The translations under genes were made by a program, and so were the position numbers. From contig NC_079503.1 in the NCBI RefSeq assembly GCF_030052815.1, forward strand, positions 61,670,735-61,734,734: a stretch of DNA of 64,000 nucleotides, written 5' to 3'. The notes under the pieces are model-generated. The model worked only from the letters and a program-made list of their open reading frames with translations. It was not told the DNA's origin and ran no database searches. Below, one piece after another: positions 1 through 12,062 of this stretch. The stretch comes from Hevea brasiliensis (Eukaryota > Streptophyta > Magnoliopsida > Malpighiales > Euphorbiaceae). The stretch's first letter is position 1. Every line of letters begins with the position of its first letter.

Positions 1-2
1 AA

Positions 3-788
3 TATGTGGGTACTGTATACCTGGAAGAGAGAAGAAGAGAGTTTATAAACCTGAGGCAGAGACAGTTGTCAGTGGCCGAATATGAGAAGGAATTCGTAAG
101 ATTGAGCCGCTATGGAAGGGAGATAGTTCCTAATGAAGCTGAAAGATGTAAGAGGTTTGAAGAGGGACTAAATGACAACATAAAGATTCAGCTCACTGCC
201 CTGGGAATTACAGAATTTACTAAGTTAGTGGAAGCGGCAATAAAGGTTGAAAAAGTGAGAATAAATGAACAAAATAGGAAAGATAGGCAGCGTAAGAGGG
301 AATTTGGACCAGGACAGTCAAGTATACCGACTGATAGTAAGAAGTTTAAGGGTTCTGGTTCACAAGATCAGACACAGGGCCACAGAGGCCAGATTGGAAT
401 ATCTATAGCTAGTTCTCCGGGCGCAATAACAAGGGGATCAACCCCAGTGCCTGAATGTATGCATTGTGGCAGAAGACATAGAGGGGAGTGTCGACTGTTA
501 ACTGGGAAGTGTTTCAAGTGTGGGGCTACGGATCATTTCATAAGAGATTGCCCTCAGAGGAGTGGTTCAATAGCTCCGGTACAAGTTGATAGACCTTCCC
601 CTGTAGTTCAAAGGGGTAAAAGATCGGGTAGAGCAGAAACAGCTGACATTTCACAGAAGATTGTTTCTGAGACAGTTGAAAAGCCCGAAGTCAGGGTGGC
701 ACCACAAGTATATGCAATGGAAGCTCAGGAAGAGCCAAACCCAGACACTGATGAGGCAATACAAGGAAGTGAAGAAACAAGGAGGTAG
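3..788 (+). CDS. gag: gag polyprotein, C-terminal part (retrotransposon capsid/nucleocapsid)
   Basis: Open from the left edge, so the true start is outside the window. The first part carries the retrotransposon gag capsid domain (VGTVYLEERRREF, then LSVAEYEKEFVRLSRYGRE). A basic, glutamine-rich linker follows. Then come a short Cys/His stretch (CMHCGRRHRGEC) and a classic CCHC zinc knuckle, CFKCGATDHFIRDC (CX2CX4HX4C), which binds RNA in the virus-like particle. The stretch MEAQEEPNPDTDEAIQG matches the region just before protease in the other A copy. The last residues, SEETRR, then stop, match the chromodomain tail region instead. The protein is therefore a natural gag-only product made by the internal deletion. 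No frameshift or stop is visible in the visible part, unlike every other gag in this window. Confidence 0.85.
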   Translation, partial: YVGTVYLEERRREFINLRQRQLSVAEYEKEFVRLSRYGREIVPNEAERCKRFEEGLNDNIKIQLTALGITEFTKLVEAAIKVEKVRINEQNRKDRQRKREFGPGQSSIPTDSKKFKGSGSQDQTQGHRGQIGISIASSPGAITRGSTPVPECMHCGRRHRGECRLLTGKCFKCGATDHFIRDCPQRSGSIAPVQVDRPSPVVQRGKRSGRAETADISQKIVSETVEKPEVRVAPQVYAMEAQEEPNPDTDEAIQGSEETRR

Positions 789-838
789 TAACTCCCCGAT
801 TACTTAAGCCAGGTAAATTTCGAGGACAAAATTTAAAT

Positions 839-852
839 AAGAGGGGAAGAGT
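839..852 (+). other. polypurine tract of the family A element
   Basis: A run of purines (AAGAGGGGAAGAG) lies immediately before the LTR start TGTAACACCC. This is the usual plus-strand DNA priming site of LTR retrotransposons. The same tract precedes the LTR in the complete A copy (30121-30136, reverse strand). Confidence 0.85.
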
Positions 853-3800
853 TGTAACACCCTCCCCGTAGCAACTCCGTACATTCTATCAAGCTTTGGT
901 GGCCTGTCGGTGCAGACAATAGAACGTCCGAAAAAATATTTAAACAAAATTCAGGAACCATAATTAACTCAAATATTAATAAGAAACACTTAGAAAAAAT
1001 TTTAGAAATAAAATACAACCAAGTCAAATGAGCCGGTGCCCAAGCGATGGGTAACCGGAGGGAAGTTGCGGTTCTCGCAACGAGGAGCCCTAGACCCGGG
1101 GGAAAAATTATAAAATAATTTTTGGGACTCCAGAGAAGGGTAATTGAGGTTCCCATGGCATTAGAATGCCAAGAAAATACCTAGAAAAATTTTTCAATCG
1201 GTACAGACGATTTTGACCCGTTAAGCCAAACGGAGGGCATTTTGGTCATTTCGCCTTCCGAGGTGATTTTTGGCCGACTTGTCCAGTTGATTAAATAATT
1301 AATATGACATAAAATATGAATAAATATTGCTAAAAATTAAATTGAAATGTGGTAGAAAAGAAAAGCAAAGAAAAATAGTGGAAATTAAGGATAATGACAT
1401 CACATGATGTCATTATCTTACTCCTAACCAATCACCATCTAACAAGCAATCTTAAAACACTTAAAAGAGTCAAAAATAGAGCAAAAATTTCTGGTTTCCT
1501 TTTTCATCTTCAACCAGCCAAAACGTGAGTTTCTTCCTCCATAGCTTTTATTTTTTTATACCTTCCAATCTTTGATTCCTTACCCTAAAACCCTTAGGTC
1601 TCTTCATTAAAACTTGTCCACACACCTTGTAGGAGTGTTTGGCAGCCAAGAAAAGCCAAGAAAGTGAAGGAATTGCTTGGGAAAATTCTATCCTCCTAAG
1701 GTTAGTGCACCTATATCCATTAAACTCTTTATTTTCATGGTTTAGGACTTGAAACTAGTAAGAATTGTGATTTAAATTAACAAAAACTTATGTGTATAAC
1801 ATCTTGAATTTTGGCTGCCCTAGCTATGGAATAAGGGGAAGTGTTTTGATGAGCTTAGAGTGGAATAGAAACCATGTTGAAGTGATAAACATATGAGCAA
1901 TGCATTGGTAGCTACTAAGATACATGGCATAAACTATGAATTTGAATTAGGGTTTGGAAAGGTGAAAATGTGACTTGGCTTAGGAAATTATTAGAGAGCA
2001 TTTTAATGGTCAATTAGTGACCATTTTAGGTAATTTGAACAACAAATGGACAGAAAAATGAGATTGCAAAGTGAGGATTGCAGGCTGCCCTAGGGCAGCA
2101 GCATAGGGACTGAAAATTCAGTCCCTTTGCACTGCCATAACTTGGGCTGTGTTAGTCCAATTGGTGTTTGGCCAATTGGACATGAAAATAGGCTTATAAT
2201 GGCACATTTTTGCTGAAGAAACCATGCCCAAAAGACCAAAGCAAGAGGACCAAAACTTGGCCCCAATCCGGATACCCTGCACTGAATTCTGCAGAATTGA
2301 CCAAATGAACAGTAACTGTTCATTTGGCCATAACTCACTGTAGATTTGGTCAATTGACCTGAAATTTTTACAGAAACAAGTTAAGACATAGACAAACAAC
2401 TTTCATGAAGGAACCTACCCCAAATTATGGCCAGAACCCATTCAACCAAGTGACTCAAGTTACTGTTTATGCACTGTAGATATGGTAAATTTCTGCAGAA
2501 TGCATATCCGGACAGCTTGGGTTTTTGAGCCATATCTGGAGCTACAAAACTCCAAATGGAGTGATTCAAAAAAGGAAATTCAACTAGACAAAATAAGGAA
2601 CAATTTTCATGTTTTACATTTCTTCAAATTCCAACAGTAACAGTATCTAATGGAACAGTGAAGTTGACTCACCAAAACTGAAAATTCTGCTTGTGTTGGG
2701 TTAAACTTAGAAATGGTATTAACACTTAATGCCAACAATTTTTAAACACCAAATGTGGTATGTTGGGAGTGCCAAAGTCAATGTACACATTTTTATTCCA
2801 AAAGTCAACATTTTTGTTGACCAAGGAGGTGAATAGTGACACCAAAACCAAAAATTGGCAATTTTGCCAAAATGACCTAAGCTTTGAGAAAGTGACCAAA
2901 ACTAACAAGTTTTAAATGCAAAATGGGGTACATTGGGAGTGTTAAAACCAATGCACCTATGTTCTATGCAAAAGTCAACTTTTTGTTGACTATTGAAGTG
3001 AATAGTGACATAAAAACTTGAAATTCAAAAAAATTGAAGAATTCAAAAGTATCAAATGCCCTAGTAGGCCTAATGTGATTGGTTTGGATAGGTTGGCATG
3101 CCAATAGGGTTCTGATAGCAGTACTGCGTATGATATATGGCTTCATTGCCATTCTGTGATGTGATAGCCTATGGCTATACTGATTATGATGTTTTACTTG
3201 GTTTTATGCCTTATTGCTTATATGGCTTATTAGCCATTCTGTTTGCACACCGGGAGACACATTGTGACCGATGGTGTGACGGCCCGAGGTACCTGGTACC
3301 CAGTGCTAGTTTACCCGTTTATCCAGTCCGGTCAATTTGTATAGGTTACTTGGGCATGGAAAAGTATAACTGTAATTGAACTGATTGTTAAAGAAAATAC
3401 GAAAACTAAATATCAGGAATGATTACGATAGAATACAATGAAAACTTAAAATTCATGAAGAAGTAAATATCATAAAACGTAATTAGCCCTCGACTAAACA
3501 CTAAGTTGGTAATTATTCAGTTCTTATGAACACAATGGCTAAGAAATTATGATTTTTATGTTGCATATTATTTCTTTCTATTTTATTATTTGCACCACTA
3601 AGCTTTATGCTTAGCGTCGCTTTGCAACGCTGTAGGTATCAAGATTGGACAGAGTGCCAGTAGACCACAGATTCGGTAAGGCAGTTCACAGTTCTGCATA
3701 GTGTCTGTGTCACCTCACTGTCAGCAGTGCATTGGTAGGACGCTAGATGTCATTTTGGTATTTTGTAATTGATTTTATTTTCTCGTATGTATTTGAACTT

Positions 3801-4252
3801 ATGTAATATATTTTGATATTCATGTAAATAATGTAAAGTGTGGTTGTAAATGGAAAAGTGAATGTTTATCTATGATATATGCATAGTATCATATGAGATG
3901 GATGAATGATTGAGAAATGAATGGTTGACAAATGTTGAGAACTGAAATTGAGAAATATTGATGAGATTTTGATATTGGAGTTTGGAAATGATTGAATGTG
4001 AATATTGGAAGTGTTTTTCACAGGTTCCGAAGAACGGTTTTCTCCATTTTTAGCCGGTACTCCACCGGATTTTCTTTAAAATTTTCGGAACCTCAAATAA
4101 ATAATAATTTCGATAAATGGCTTAAATAAATTATATTTCACAAGTTATATTCAAAAGGAAGAATAAAAATGAATTAAGATAAAATAGAGTGCTCGGCACA
4201 CTGAGTGGCATAACTTGCTCGGCTACACTGTAGTCGGGTAAGGGGTGTCACA
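853..4252 (+). repeat. family A 3' LTR, 3.4 kb
   Basis: Begins TGTAACACCCTCC and ends AAGGGGTGTCACA, with TG...CA ends. The last 60 bases contain the conserved block CTCGGCTACACTGTAGTCGG shared by all A copies. Inside are a perfect 13-bp-arm palindrome (1390-1417), a near-perfect 16-bp-arm palindrome (2298-2330), a degenerate tandem duplication with a period of about 170 bp (from about 2733 and about 2903), and a stem-loop CTAAGC...GCTTAG (3598-3614) just after TTTGCACCA. Large parts are nearly identical to the solo LTR at 31188, but 1340-1690 and about 2430-2890 are not, so the two are mosaics. Short open frames in it are not conserved as proteins. Confidence 0.9.
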
Positions 4253-5547
4253 TGAAACTGACTGGAACATATCTAATTAGGGCTAGAATCTGGCAATGCA
4301 AAACTGAAACCCTGAAAAATGACCAAATAAACAATACGCACTAAATTGAGTATAACTCACTCTACAAAACTCCAAATTGAGTAATTCTTGAACCTGTGTA
4401 ATCCTAAGACACAGGGAACAATTCATATGAGACCATGATACTAAATTATGACTGTAACCTATCCAAATTTGCTTGACAAATTGAGTCCAGAAATCTGCCC
4501 AGATTCTGGAAGTGACCTGAAAATTGGAAATTGGTCATCGGAACAATTTTGGAAAAATGGCCATAATTCAAGCTACACAAATGCAAATTAAATGATTCCA
4601 AAGCCAAAATAAGCATAAGACATAGATCTATAATTCTTATAAAGAAGGTATGGCCTAATTCCTACTGTAGCTTAGCCAAATTTATTAAGAAATTTGAGGT
4701 ACCAAACATGGAATTTATGAAATGTAAGCATAATTGTCTAAAATATGAATTGTGATTCATGCCAATAGCATGTTAAGCATGAATGGCATATGAAATTATG
4801 TTTGGGACCTATGTTCCCGTGATGAATGAGATGATGATGGAATGATGAAAGAATAATAACGAAATGATGAAATAATGGAAACCTTGAATTGCTAATGATA
4901 ATAAATTAGTCCGAGTATGCCTAGACAGTAGTGAATAGGTTGGATAGATTGGCATGCCAAGAAAAGATGAGATTAGCAGTACTGTCCATGGCTTCTATAC
5001 TCGGATACCATTGGCAGGCATTGAGTGTCCGATATGATTATCTCTTATTCATGATTACTTTGAATAATCATTGGCAGACATCGAGTGTTCGATATGATTA
5101 TTCCAATGGCTTTTATGCCCAATTATATTGCATACCCGGTAGGCATCGATGTGTCCGATGGTATGACGGCCTAAGGCACCGAGTGTCCAGCGCCAGTAAA
5201 ACCCATGTATCCAATCCAAACAGTCCCATTAATATTACTTTGGGCACCAAAACAAATCAAGAAATTTGAATATCAAAATAAAGAAAAGGAAAGATCCTAT
5301 GAAAACAAATACTCCCAAAGATTGTAAAAATATGAAAATAAGAGAAAAATGAGAGAAAGTTAAACAAATGAAATGACTACAACTTTTTGATGTTATAAAT
5401 TCTATATTCTTTTAAATGATTTATAAATATTTAAATGTGCATTTTTCCTTATTTCATACAAGCATGAAAATTATTTTGTTTGTATATGGTATTTTCATTA
5501 TGTTAGTGCACCACTAAGCAGAAATGCTTAGCGTGATGGTTTCTCCT
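4253..5547 (+). repeat. old Ty3/gypsy LTR fragment, left piece
   Basis: Resembles the 3' two-thirds of the A LTR in plus orientation. It has repeated motifs such as CTACAAAACTCCAAATTGAG, the block TTGGCATGCCAA with GTACTG, and the stem-loop CTAAGCA-GAAA-TGCTTAG (5514-5531) after GTGCACCA. It is strongly diverged. A roughly 60-bp unit around CATTGGCAGGCATTGAGTG is repeated at about 5009 and about 5071, with a poorer third copy near 5141. Its left side is cut by the A element ending at 4252. Its right side is cut at the CTCCT duplication (5543-5547) by a copia-like LTR. It continues at 19183. Confidence 0.7.
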
Positions 5548-7218
5548 TATTAGTAGTATGCCCTAGAGCATATCATTTTGTATGTATCTTATACATAAAT
5601 TATTAATAAAAGGCAATTTCACTTTTCCATTTACATAATATATTTATGTATAATAGAAAAGGTCCATTGATATTTTGTTAGAAATTCTATTCTTAAGTTG
5701 TTAAGAATATGAGTGACAGTATTTCTAACACAAAGTATCATAAATGGGTTCACAATCGAGGATATTTCACATAGGACATGACTTATCCAGAAAGATTGTA
5801 ATCATGTTTGTTCCCAAAGTATTTATATGAGAGATAAATAAGATGGAGTGGTGAGTCTCATGCCACATAACAAACATGATAGGCACTTATACATGATAAG
5901 TAGGCCGAACAAGTGACGCATATGATAAGCACATGGAGTTTACTCTTGTCAATGCATTGTCATATATCATATCAGTGCATATAATCTTTAGACCTGAGAT
6001 AACAAAATTATCCTGTATATAGGTGGTTTGAGTTTGATACTGCTTTCATACTTGTACTGTGTATGAGTGTATGGGCATGTGTTGGCTCCTACTAGTTATA
6101 TATGGAGATAGGTGTTGATCAAGATGGAATCCGTTACCCTAAGTAAATAGGGATAAAATCCTATGTTCATTTAATTGTTCTTGATGTTTCAAGTTCCTGG
6201 CCAGGACAGACAGATTTAGTCAGAAAAGAGTTTCTGATAAGAAAGTATAATTAATTAAGAACTGGAATTAAAAGAGAATATAATGTTCATAGCAAATGGG
6301 GTTTGACATTAACCATGACTCTAGCTCAAATTGGGATTTTTATAACGGAGATATTCTAGTGCATGGTAACATATGATTATAGGTTTATTTAAAGTATTCC
6401 TTGTTACTAATTGGGTGGCCATGGCATGCTATGCTAGGTGTCAACCATGGTTTATGAGATGCCTAAAATGATTTAGAGAAATCATTTATGGTAAGAAAGA
6501 GTTCTGATGATATTAAGAGTTAATATCATATCTCATCGCCAATTAGTGATGAGCCTAGTGAGTCACACACCTACACAAGTTAATCACTAAGTAAAATGTG
6601 ATTTAATTGATTAATTAAATAGGTTTGGTTTGCAATGAGATTGCAAAGTCCCTAGCATGACTTGAAACCAAATCTAGGTTATTGGATGTATAGTATATGT
6701 TAAATTTATATTTAAAGTGTTTAAATATGAATTTAATTATGAGAATTTAATTAATAGATATTAATTAGTTCATTTATATTTGATATAAATTGATTAGAAG
6801 AGGAAAAATAATTATTTTGGGTTAAGAACTCAAAATTAAAATATAAGGGTAATTTGGTCATTTTACATGGTGACATGTGGCACCATGAGATGGTGACACA
6901 TGGCACCATATAAACTTGCCATTTGTCTTCCTATCATGCAAGATTATCAACGTCAAGATTAAGTCTAGCTTTGACACTTGACTTAATGAGATTAAGTCAA
7001 TTAAAAATAAGATGCAATGTGGTGGTGACATGTGGCAAAAGGTTTATGTGATTATTTAACCTAATTATAAATGGGAAAGAAAGAAGAATTAAAAATATAA
7101 CTCTCTCTATTCAAAGGGTGGCGGCAGCCACTATTCCCTCTCCCTCTTCTTGCTTTCTCATCAATTCAAAGAGAAATCATTCATTCCCTTTGAATTCAAA
7201 TTGCTAGAAATTGTTTCT
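5548..7218 (+). repeat. Ty1-copia-like solo LTR, left piece
   Basis: Starts TATTAGTAGTATGCCCTAGA after the 5-bp duplication CTCCT. ATGCCCTAGAG near the LTR start recalls the Angela/BARE group of plant Ty1-copia elements (from memory, not a search). The sequence is noncoding, AT-rich and unlike the gypsy LTRs around it. The piece includes one copy of TTTCT (7214-7218), where a C-family element has jumped in. Together with 18759-19177 it makes a LTR of about 2.09 kb with no internal region, that is, a solo LTR. The first base pair of the expected TG end appears mutated to TA; the other end is CA. Confidence 0.65.
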
Positions 7219-10200
7219 TGTCACACCTTATCCCTGGTAAGGCATGACATGTTCCCATAGCATACTTAATGAATTACCAAATTTCACCTACCGATAACCC
7301 ATTAGTTATGCTATAAAGGATTTTAAAACAAATTATTGCTTTTTGTCTTTTCAATTCTTTTGCGGAAAACTGCATGAAAATAGTTAAAATTCCATATAAA
7401 CATTCATTGAAAATAATGATAGACTAAATATTGCAAAAGTTACATTTTCATAAGTCTCAAAGTAAAATACAAAATAGTTACAAACTCAAAATATAATAGC
7501 AATGCAATGCTTTTAAATACAAACTGCTCAATGTCCATACATCCATACATCTAGGTACAAAATACATCAAAAGGAAATTATAAGGGTATACCTACGATAT
7601 ATACCCACAATCAAAACCAAAATGCTGCTTCCAAGTCTCTCACTCAGTAGCCTTCTCCTTTCCCTTTCCTGCAACAGTATAAATAAGCTATCACTGAGTA
7701 TATCACTTAGTGGTGCACAACTAATAACTTTAAAACTTAAAATAAAGTAAAACTTTTTAAGGCATAATAAATCACATCCTTCTTAAGCATGAAAACATCA
7801 AAATAGTTCTAAGTTCATAAGAGCCATTTATTGGAATAACATTTCAAATGAGAAATCACACTTCATAAATCACAATTCATAAAGCATTAGTATTACCAAC
7901 ATTAACACACAGTTCAAGCCATGACACAAAATTTCACAATCAGTGCCGTGTTGTACACCACAATAAAGCAACCTCAACCTCACTAACCATTATTAATGAG
8001 GGAAGGGCTAGTTAGCTAATGAGTACTCATGTAGTCTTATCCCACTAACCGTTATTAATGGGAGACATAATCAATATCCATTATCAACCCCAAGTAGCTG
8101 TTACTACTGGGGAGTTCCGAAAGGGACTGTCATGCTAACTGTGGTTTCAAAACAGTTTTCAAAAGTTTTCCACTCAACAATCACATTTATAAACCCATAA
8201 ACACATTCAAATCATCATAATATCCATATAGAGGTGGCAACACCCAAATTTGTCAAATCCAAGAGAAAAACCATATTTCAGTCAAAGTAAACTTGTTCAA
8301 AGCAACTCATTCAAATAAACACATTCCAAACAATTTGCAAGTTTAAAAAAAAAAAAACAAAGAAAAAGTTAGTTGTGCACAAACCTTCAATGCTCTCCTT
8401 TCTCTTTACTCAGTATTCCTTATCTGTCCCAACCTCTTTCTCCACTGAAAATACACAAATAGAATGCCTCATCAATTGCTGCCAAGAACTCATTACATGA
8501 ATGTCTAATGCATCCCAAATTAGCTTTGAAAATTTTAAAGAGTTTTGGTTTTCGACAGCTTGGTGCCCCAATCTTTGAACCCAAATTTCACCTAGTTTTA
8601 ATCAAAATTTGATGAGGTTTTCTGCATGAAAATTGTTCATCTGGGTCTTAACTTTATTTTTCTTTTTGAATCGCCTAATTCGGAGCTGTGTAGCTCAAGT
8701 TATGACCAAAACACAGTTACTGTTTATGTTACTATTCACCCCACAGTTTCAGTTCTGGCAGATTTAACGATCATAATTTGTTCAGCAATTTGATCAAGTT
8801 AAGTTCATAATTTGTCTGATGTTCTTCATACAAAATGTTTTATTATGTCTTACATTTCCATCGGTTCAAAAATCACCTAAATTGAAGTTTTCTAGAGAGA
8901 GTTATGGCCATGCAAAATTTACTGTTCATATGGTCAATCTGTAGATTTCCAAATTTTCTGTAGATTTGGTGATTCAACTTTGCTTAGCAATTTGATTAGG
9001 TTAAGTCCATAATTTGGCCTTAAGTTCTTCATATGAAATGTTCTACTATGTTTTAAGTTTCTATCGGTTCAATAATCACCTTAATCAGAGTTTTCTAGAG
9101 AGAGTTATGCCCATGCAAAATCTACTGTTCATGTGCCTAATTTTGCAAGTTCCAGAATTTTATCTCCAAGCTCAAGCCAAGTTTTAGGCAATTTCTGGAC
9201 AGTTTCTGGGTTGGGTCTCTTCATGAAAATTCTAGCCCTATGTCTTAAGTTTCATTTCCAATTAGTTTCACACTAATTGGAGTTGTGTAGCTCAATTTAT
9301 GGGCTGTCAAACACACTGAACTCAGTGTGTAAATTTTGCCCTAGGTTCAAATTTTCATTTCTTCACTTATTCCCACTAACCAACCTCAATTCACATTTAA
9401 TTCATCCAAAATGACCATAATTTAGCATTGACACATCCATACCACTCATAGCGCAAAACTCAACATTTTCAAATACCAAAGTTTGCAATTTTCCCTAATC
9501 CTACCATTTCATTACTTCGCTTCATCAACCCAATGTCAATTCAAATTAAAGGAACCTCAAATGACCATAATTTAACACTACACACGTCAATTTCACTCTC
9601 TAGCACCAAAGCTCTAATTTTCCCATGAACCCTAATCTCCCATAATTAAATTTATACACATTTCATGCAATTTCTTTGCCCCAATCATGTATACTACTTC
9701 AACTAAGCTTAATCTCATCATCAATTTCATTCAAAGACATCAATCCCTAACTTTTCTCCAATTTGGCCAAAACCCTAGTTTAGATTCTATACATGTTTTC
9801 TTTCATTTACTTATGAAATTTCATCATAATCTAACTTAATTTAAGGTTTGTATAACTAAATGAGCATTAAAGAACTTACCTCTTGATGACTTCCTTCCAA
9901 CTCTCCAAATCTTCAATTTTCTTCTAATCTCTTGTTTTCCCTTACTTTTAATCTCTAAATCAAAGATTAATTTGATGTTCTCTACCAATTAGATGGAAAA
10001 CCCATGGAGGACAAGTGGGGAGATCATGGGTTGAGAGAGATTGTAACTGGAAGAGTAAAGAAAGAAGAAATAAAAGAGAGAGAGAGAGGAAGAGAATTTG
10101 GGGCGAGAATCTATGGGGGAGAGAAAGGAAGAAGACTTCTTTTTATACTTATTCATTTCCTTTAACAAAATACTTGAATTTAATTGTCAAAAGCCCATAA

Positions 10201-10551
10201 GTTATTAATTTTAATTTTGTCATAATGGAAATGAAATTTTAAGTTTTTATTCCTTAAATTTTTCTTTAAATTTTACCCCATAATCCAATTCATTAATTTC
10301 ATTTAATTTAAGTAACATTTTGGTCAAAAGTCAACTCTTATGGTGAATTGACTAAAATACCCCTCATCGGGTCATAATCCTCCTATTTAATAATACCCGA
10401 TAAATCCTTAAATTTTTGGGTCACTTAAATTTTTATTGTGTCTGTCTCAATTTAGTTTCCATTTATTTTTGGTTCTCAAAGTGTCTTTGAATAGTACTAG
10501 TCACATTCCAAAAATGGTACTATTCACAACTCGAAGGTTCGGGGTGTTACA
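7219..10551 (-). repeat. family C 3' LTR
   Basis: On the plus strand it begins TGTCACACCTTATCCC and ends CGGGGTGTTACA. It has perfect TG...CA ends on the element strand. About four degenerate units can be seen between about 8600 and 9320. Each reads roughly CTTCAT(G/A)(A/C)AA, then TATGTCTTAA, then an AATTGGAGTT-like segment, then GTAGCTCAAGTTATG. A stem-loop CACTGAG...CTTAGTG (7692-7712) lies next to GTGCACAAC. Confidence 0.9.
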
Positions 10552-10568
10552 ATTCTCCCCTCCTTAAT
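10552..10568 (-). other. polypurine tract, family C
   Basis: On the minus strand, ATTAAGGAGGGGAGAAT directly precedes the LTR start TGTAACACC. This is the plus-strand primer of reverse transcription. Confidence 0.85.
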
Positions 10569-10600
10569 AATAAAATTTCGTCCTCGAAATTTACCTGGTC

Positions 10601-11990
10601 TCATTCTCTAAATTGCTGTGGGTGCTGCCTTCTCATGTCCTCCTCACGCTCCCATGTAACCTCCTGGCCTAAATGATAGTTCCACAGCACTTTCCCTAGA
10701 GGTATTTGCTTGTTCCTCAGTTGCTTCACCTCATATGCCAAGATTTTTATGGGCTCTTCATCATATGTCAAGTCTGGATTTACCTCAATCTCCTCTACTC
10801 GTAAAATGTGAGAGTGGTCTGATTTGTACCTCCTCAATATTGAGACATGGAAGACATTGTGAATCTTTTCCAACTCCGGAGGCAATGTAGGTCTATATGC
10901 CAATGGACCCACTCTTTCTAGAACCTCATATGGCCCAATGAAGCGAGGACTTAGTTTCCCCTTTCTACCAAACCTCATGATCCTCTTCCATGGGGAAACT
11001 TTCAGGAACACCTTGTCACCCACACTGTACCGAATATCTCTTCTCTTTAGATCAATGTAGGACTTTTGTCTATCCGTTGCAACTTTGAGTCTATCTCTAA
11101 TGAGCTTAACCTTTTCTTCCATCTACTGCACTAATTCTGGGCCAATCAACTTCCTCTCGCCCACTTCATCCCAATACAAGGGAGTTCTACACTTTCTGCC
11201 ATAAATTACTTCGTATGGAGGCATCCCGATGCTTGACTGATAACTATTGTTGTAGGCAAATTCAATCAAAGGCAAGTGTGACTCCCAACTTCCCTCAAAT
11301 TCAATCACACAAGCCCTAAGCATGTCCTCTAAAATCTAAATGATCCTTTCAGACTAGTCGTCTATCTGTGGATGGAATGTTGTACTGAAGTTCAATCTAG
11401 TCCCTAAGGCTTTTTGGAGACTACCCCAGAATCTAGAAGTGAACGTAGGATCTCTATCAGACACAATAGACACTGGCACTCCATGCAACCTCACCACTTC
11501 ATCAATGTACAGTTTGGCCAATCTTTCCAGGCTGTAATCCATCCTCACTAGCAAAAAGTGTGCAAACTTGGTCAATCTGTCAATAATAACCTAAACTGTA
11601 TCATGATTCTTTTATGTACCTAGAAGTCTTGTCACGAAATCCATAGTGATTTTTTTCCCATTTCCACTTGGGAATTGGTAATAGCTGTAGCAACCCTGTA
11701 GGCACTTGGTGTTCTGCCTTTACTTGCTGATAAGTTAGGCATTTGGCAACATATTCTGCAACATCTTTCTTCATTCCCCTCCACCAATAGTTCCCTTTCA
11801 TAGTTTTGTACATTTTGGTTCCACCAGGGTGCGTAGCAAAAGGTGAATCATGTGCTTCCTTTAAAATGATTTGCCTCAGTTTAACATTATCAGAAATGCA
11901 CATTCTGCCTTGATATAACAACAAGCCCTCATCATTTACCAACACCTCTGGTTTCTTGCCATCCCGAGCCTCTTCCATCAACTTCACATA
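10601..11990 (-). pseudogene. pol: integrase and chromodomain, family C (broken)
   Basis: Read from 11990 down to 10601. The zinc-binding N-terminus is HPGGTKMYKTMKGNYWW followed by KCLTYQQVK (the first Cys of the second CXXC is kept, the second is Tyr). The catalytic core has LTYQ...KWEKNHYGF, then SDRDPTFTSRF, then [17 protein letters not shown]. The C-terminal part GRKGKLSPRFIGPYEVLERV is the GPY/F module. It is followed by LPPELEKIHNVFHVSIL and a chromodomain ending in LRNKQIPLGKVLWNYHLGQE and TWEREEDM. In live elements the chromodomain steers insertion to chromatin. Stops and frame changes lie at about 11600, 11340 (a CAG to TAG change at 11336-11338) and 11123. No functional integrase can be made. 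Confidence 0.85.
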
Positions 11991-12062
11991 CTTATCATCA
12001 TTCTATGCAACTGCTTTAATTTGTTCTGTCAACATTGGCTTCACTTGCCAAGTAGCTACCAT

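Larger units (their letters stand above)
1..4252 (+). mobile_element. Ty3/gypsy element (family A, Tekay-like), 3' part, pol deleted
   Basis: The window opens inside the gag of a plus-strand LTR retrotransposon. The order is gag (to about 788), a short tail that matches the end of the chromodomain/3' untranslated region of the complete A copy, a polypurine tract and a 3.4-kb LTR. Protease, reverse transcriptase, RNase H and integrase are missing: gag runs up to the start of protease and then joins directly to the last codons of pol. The LTR end is followed by TGAAA (4253-4257), the expected target duplication; its partner lies upstream of the window. The gag is almost identical to that of the A copy at 27030-41464, so this is a fairly young, non-autonomous deletion derivative. 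Lineage assignment is from general resemblance, not a search. Confidence 0.85.

Noticed and set aside
833..1156. Antisense frame of about 107 residues in the A LTR, repeated at 31151-31480 (-) and 41160-41519 (+)
   Set aside because: Its similarity between copies is explained by nucleotide identity of the LTRs. It has no known domain and its ends are not conserved.
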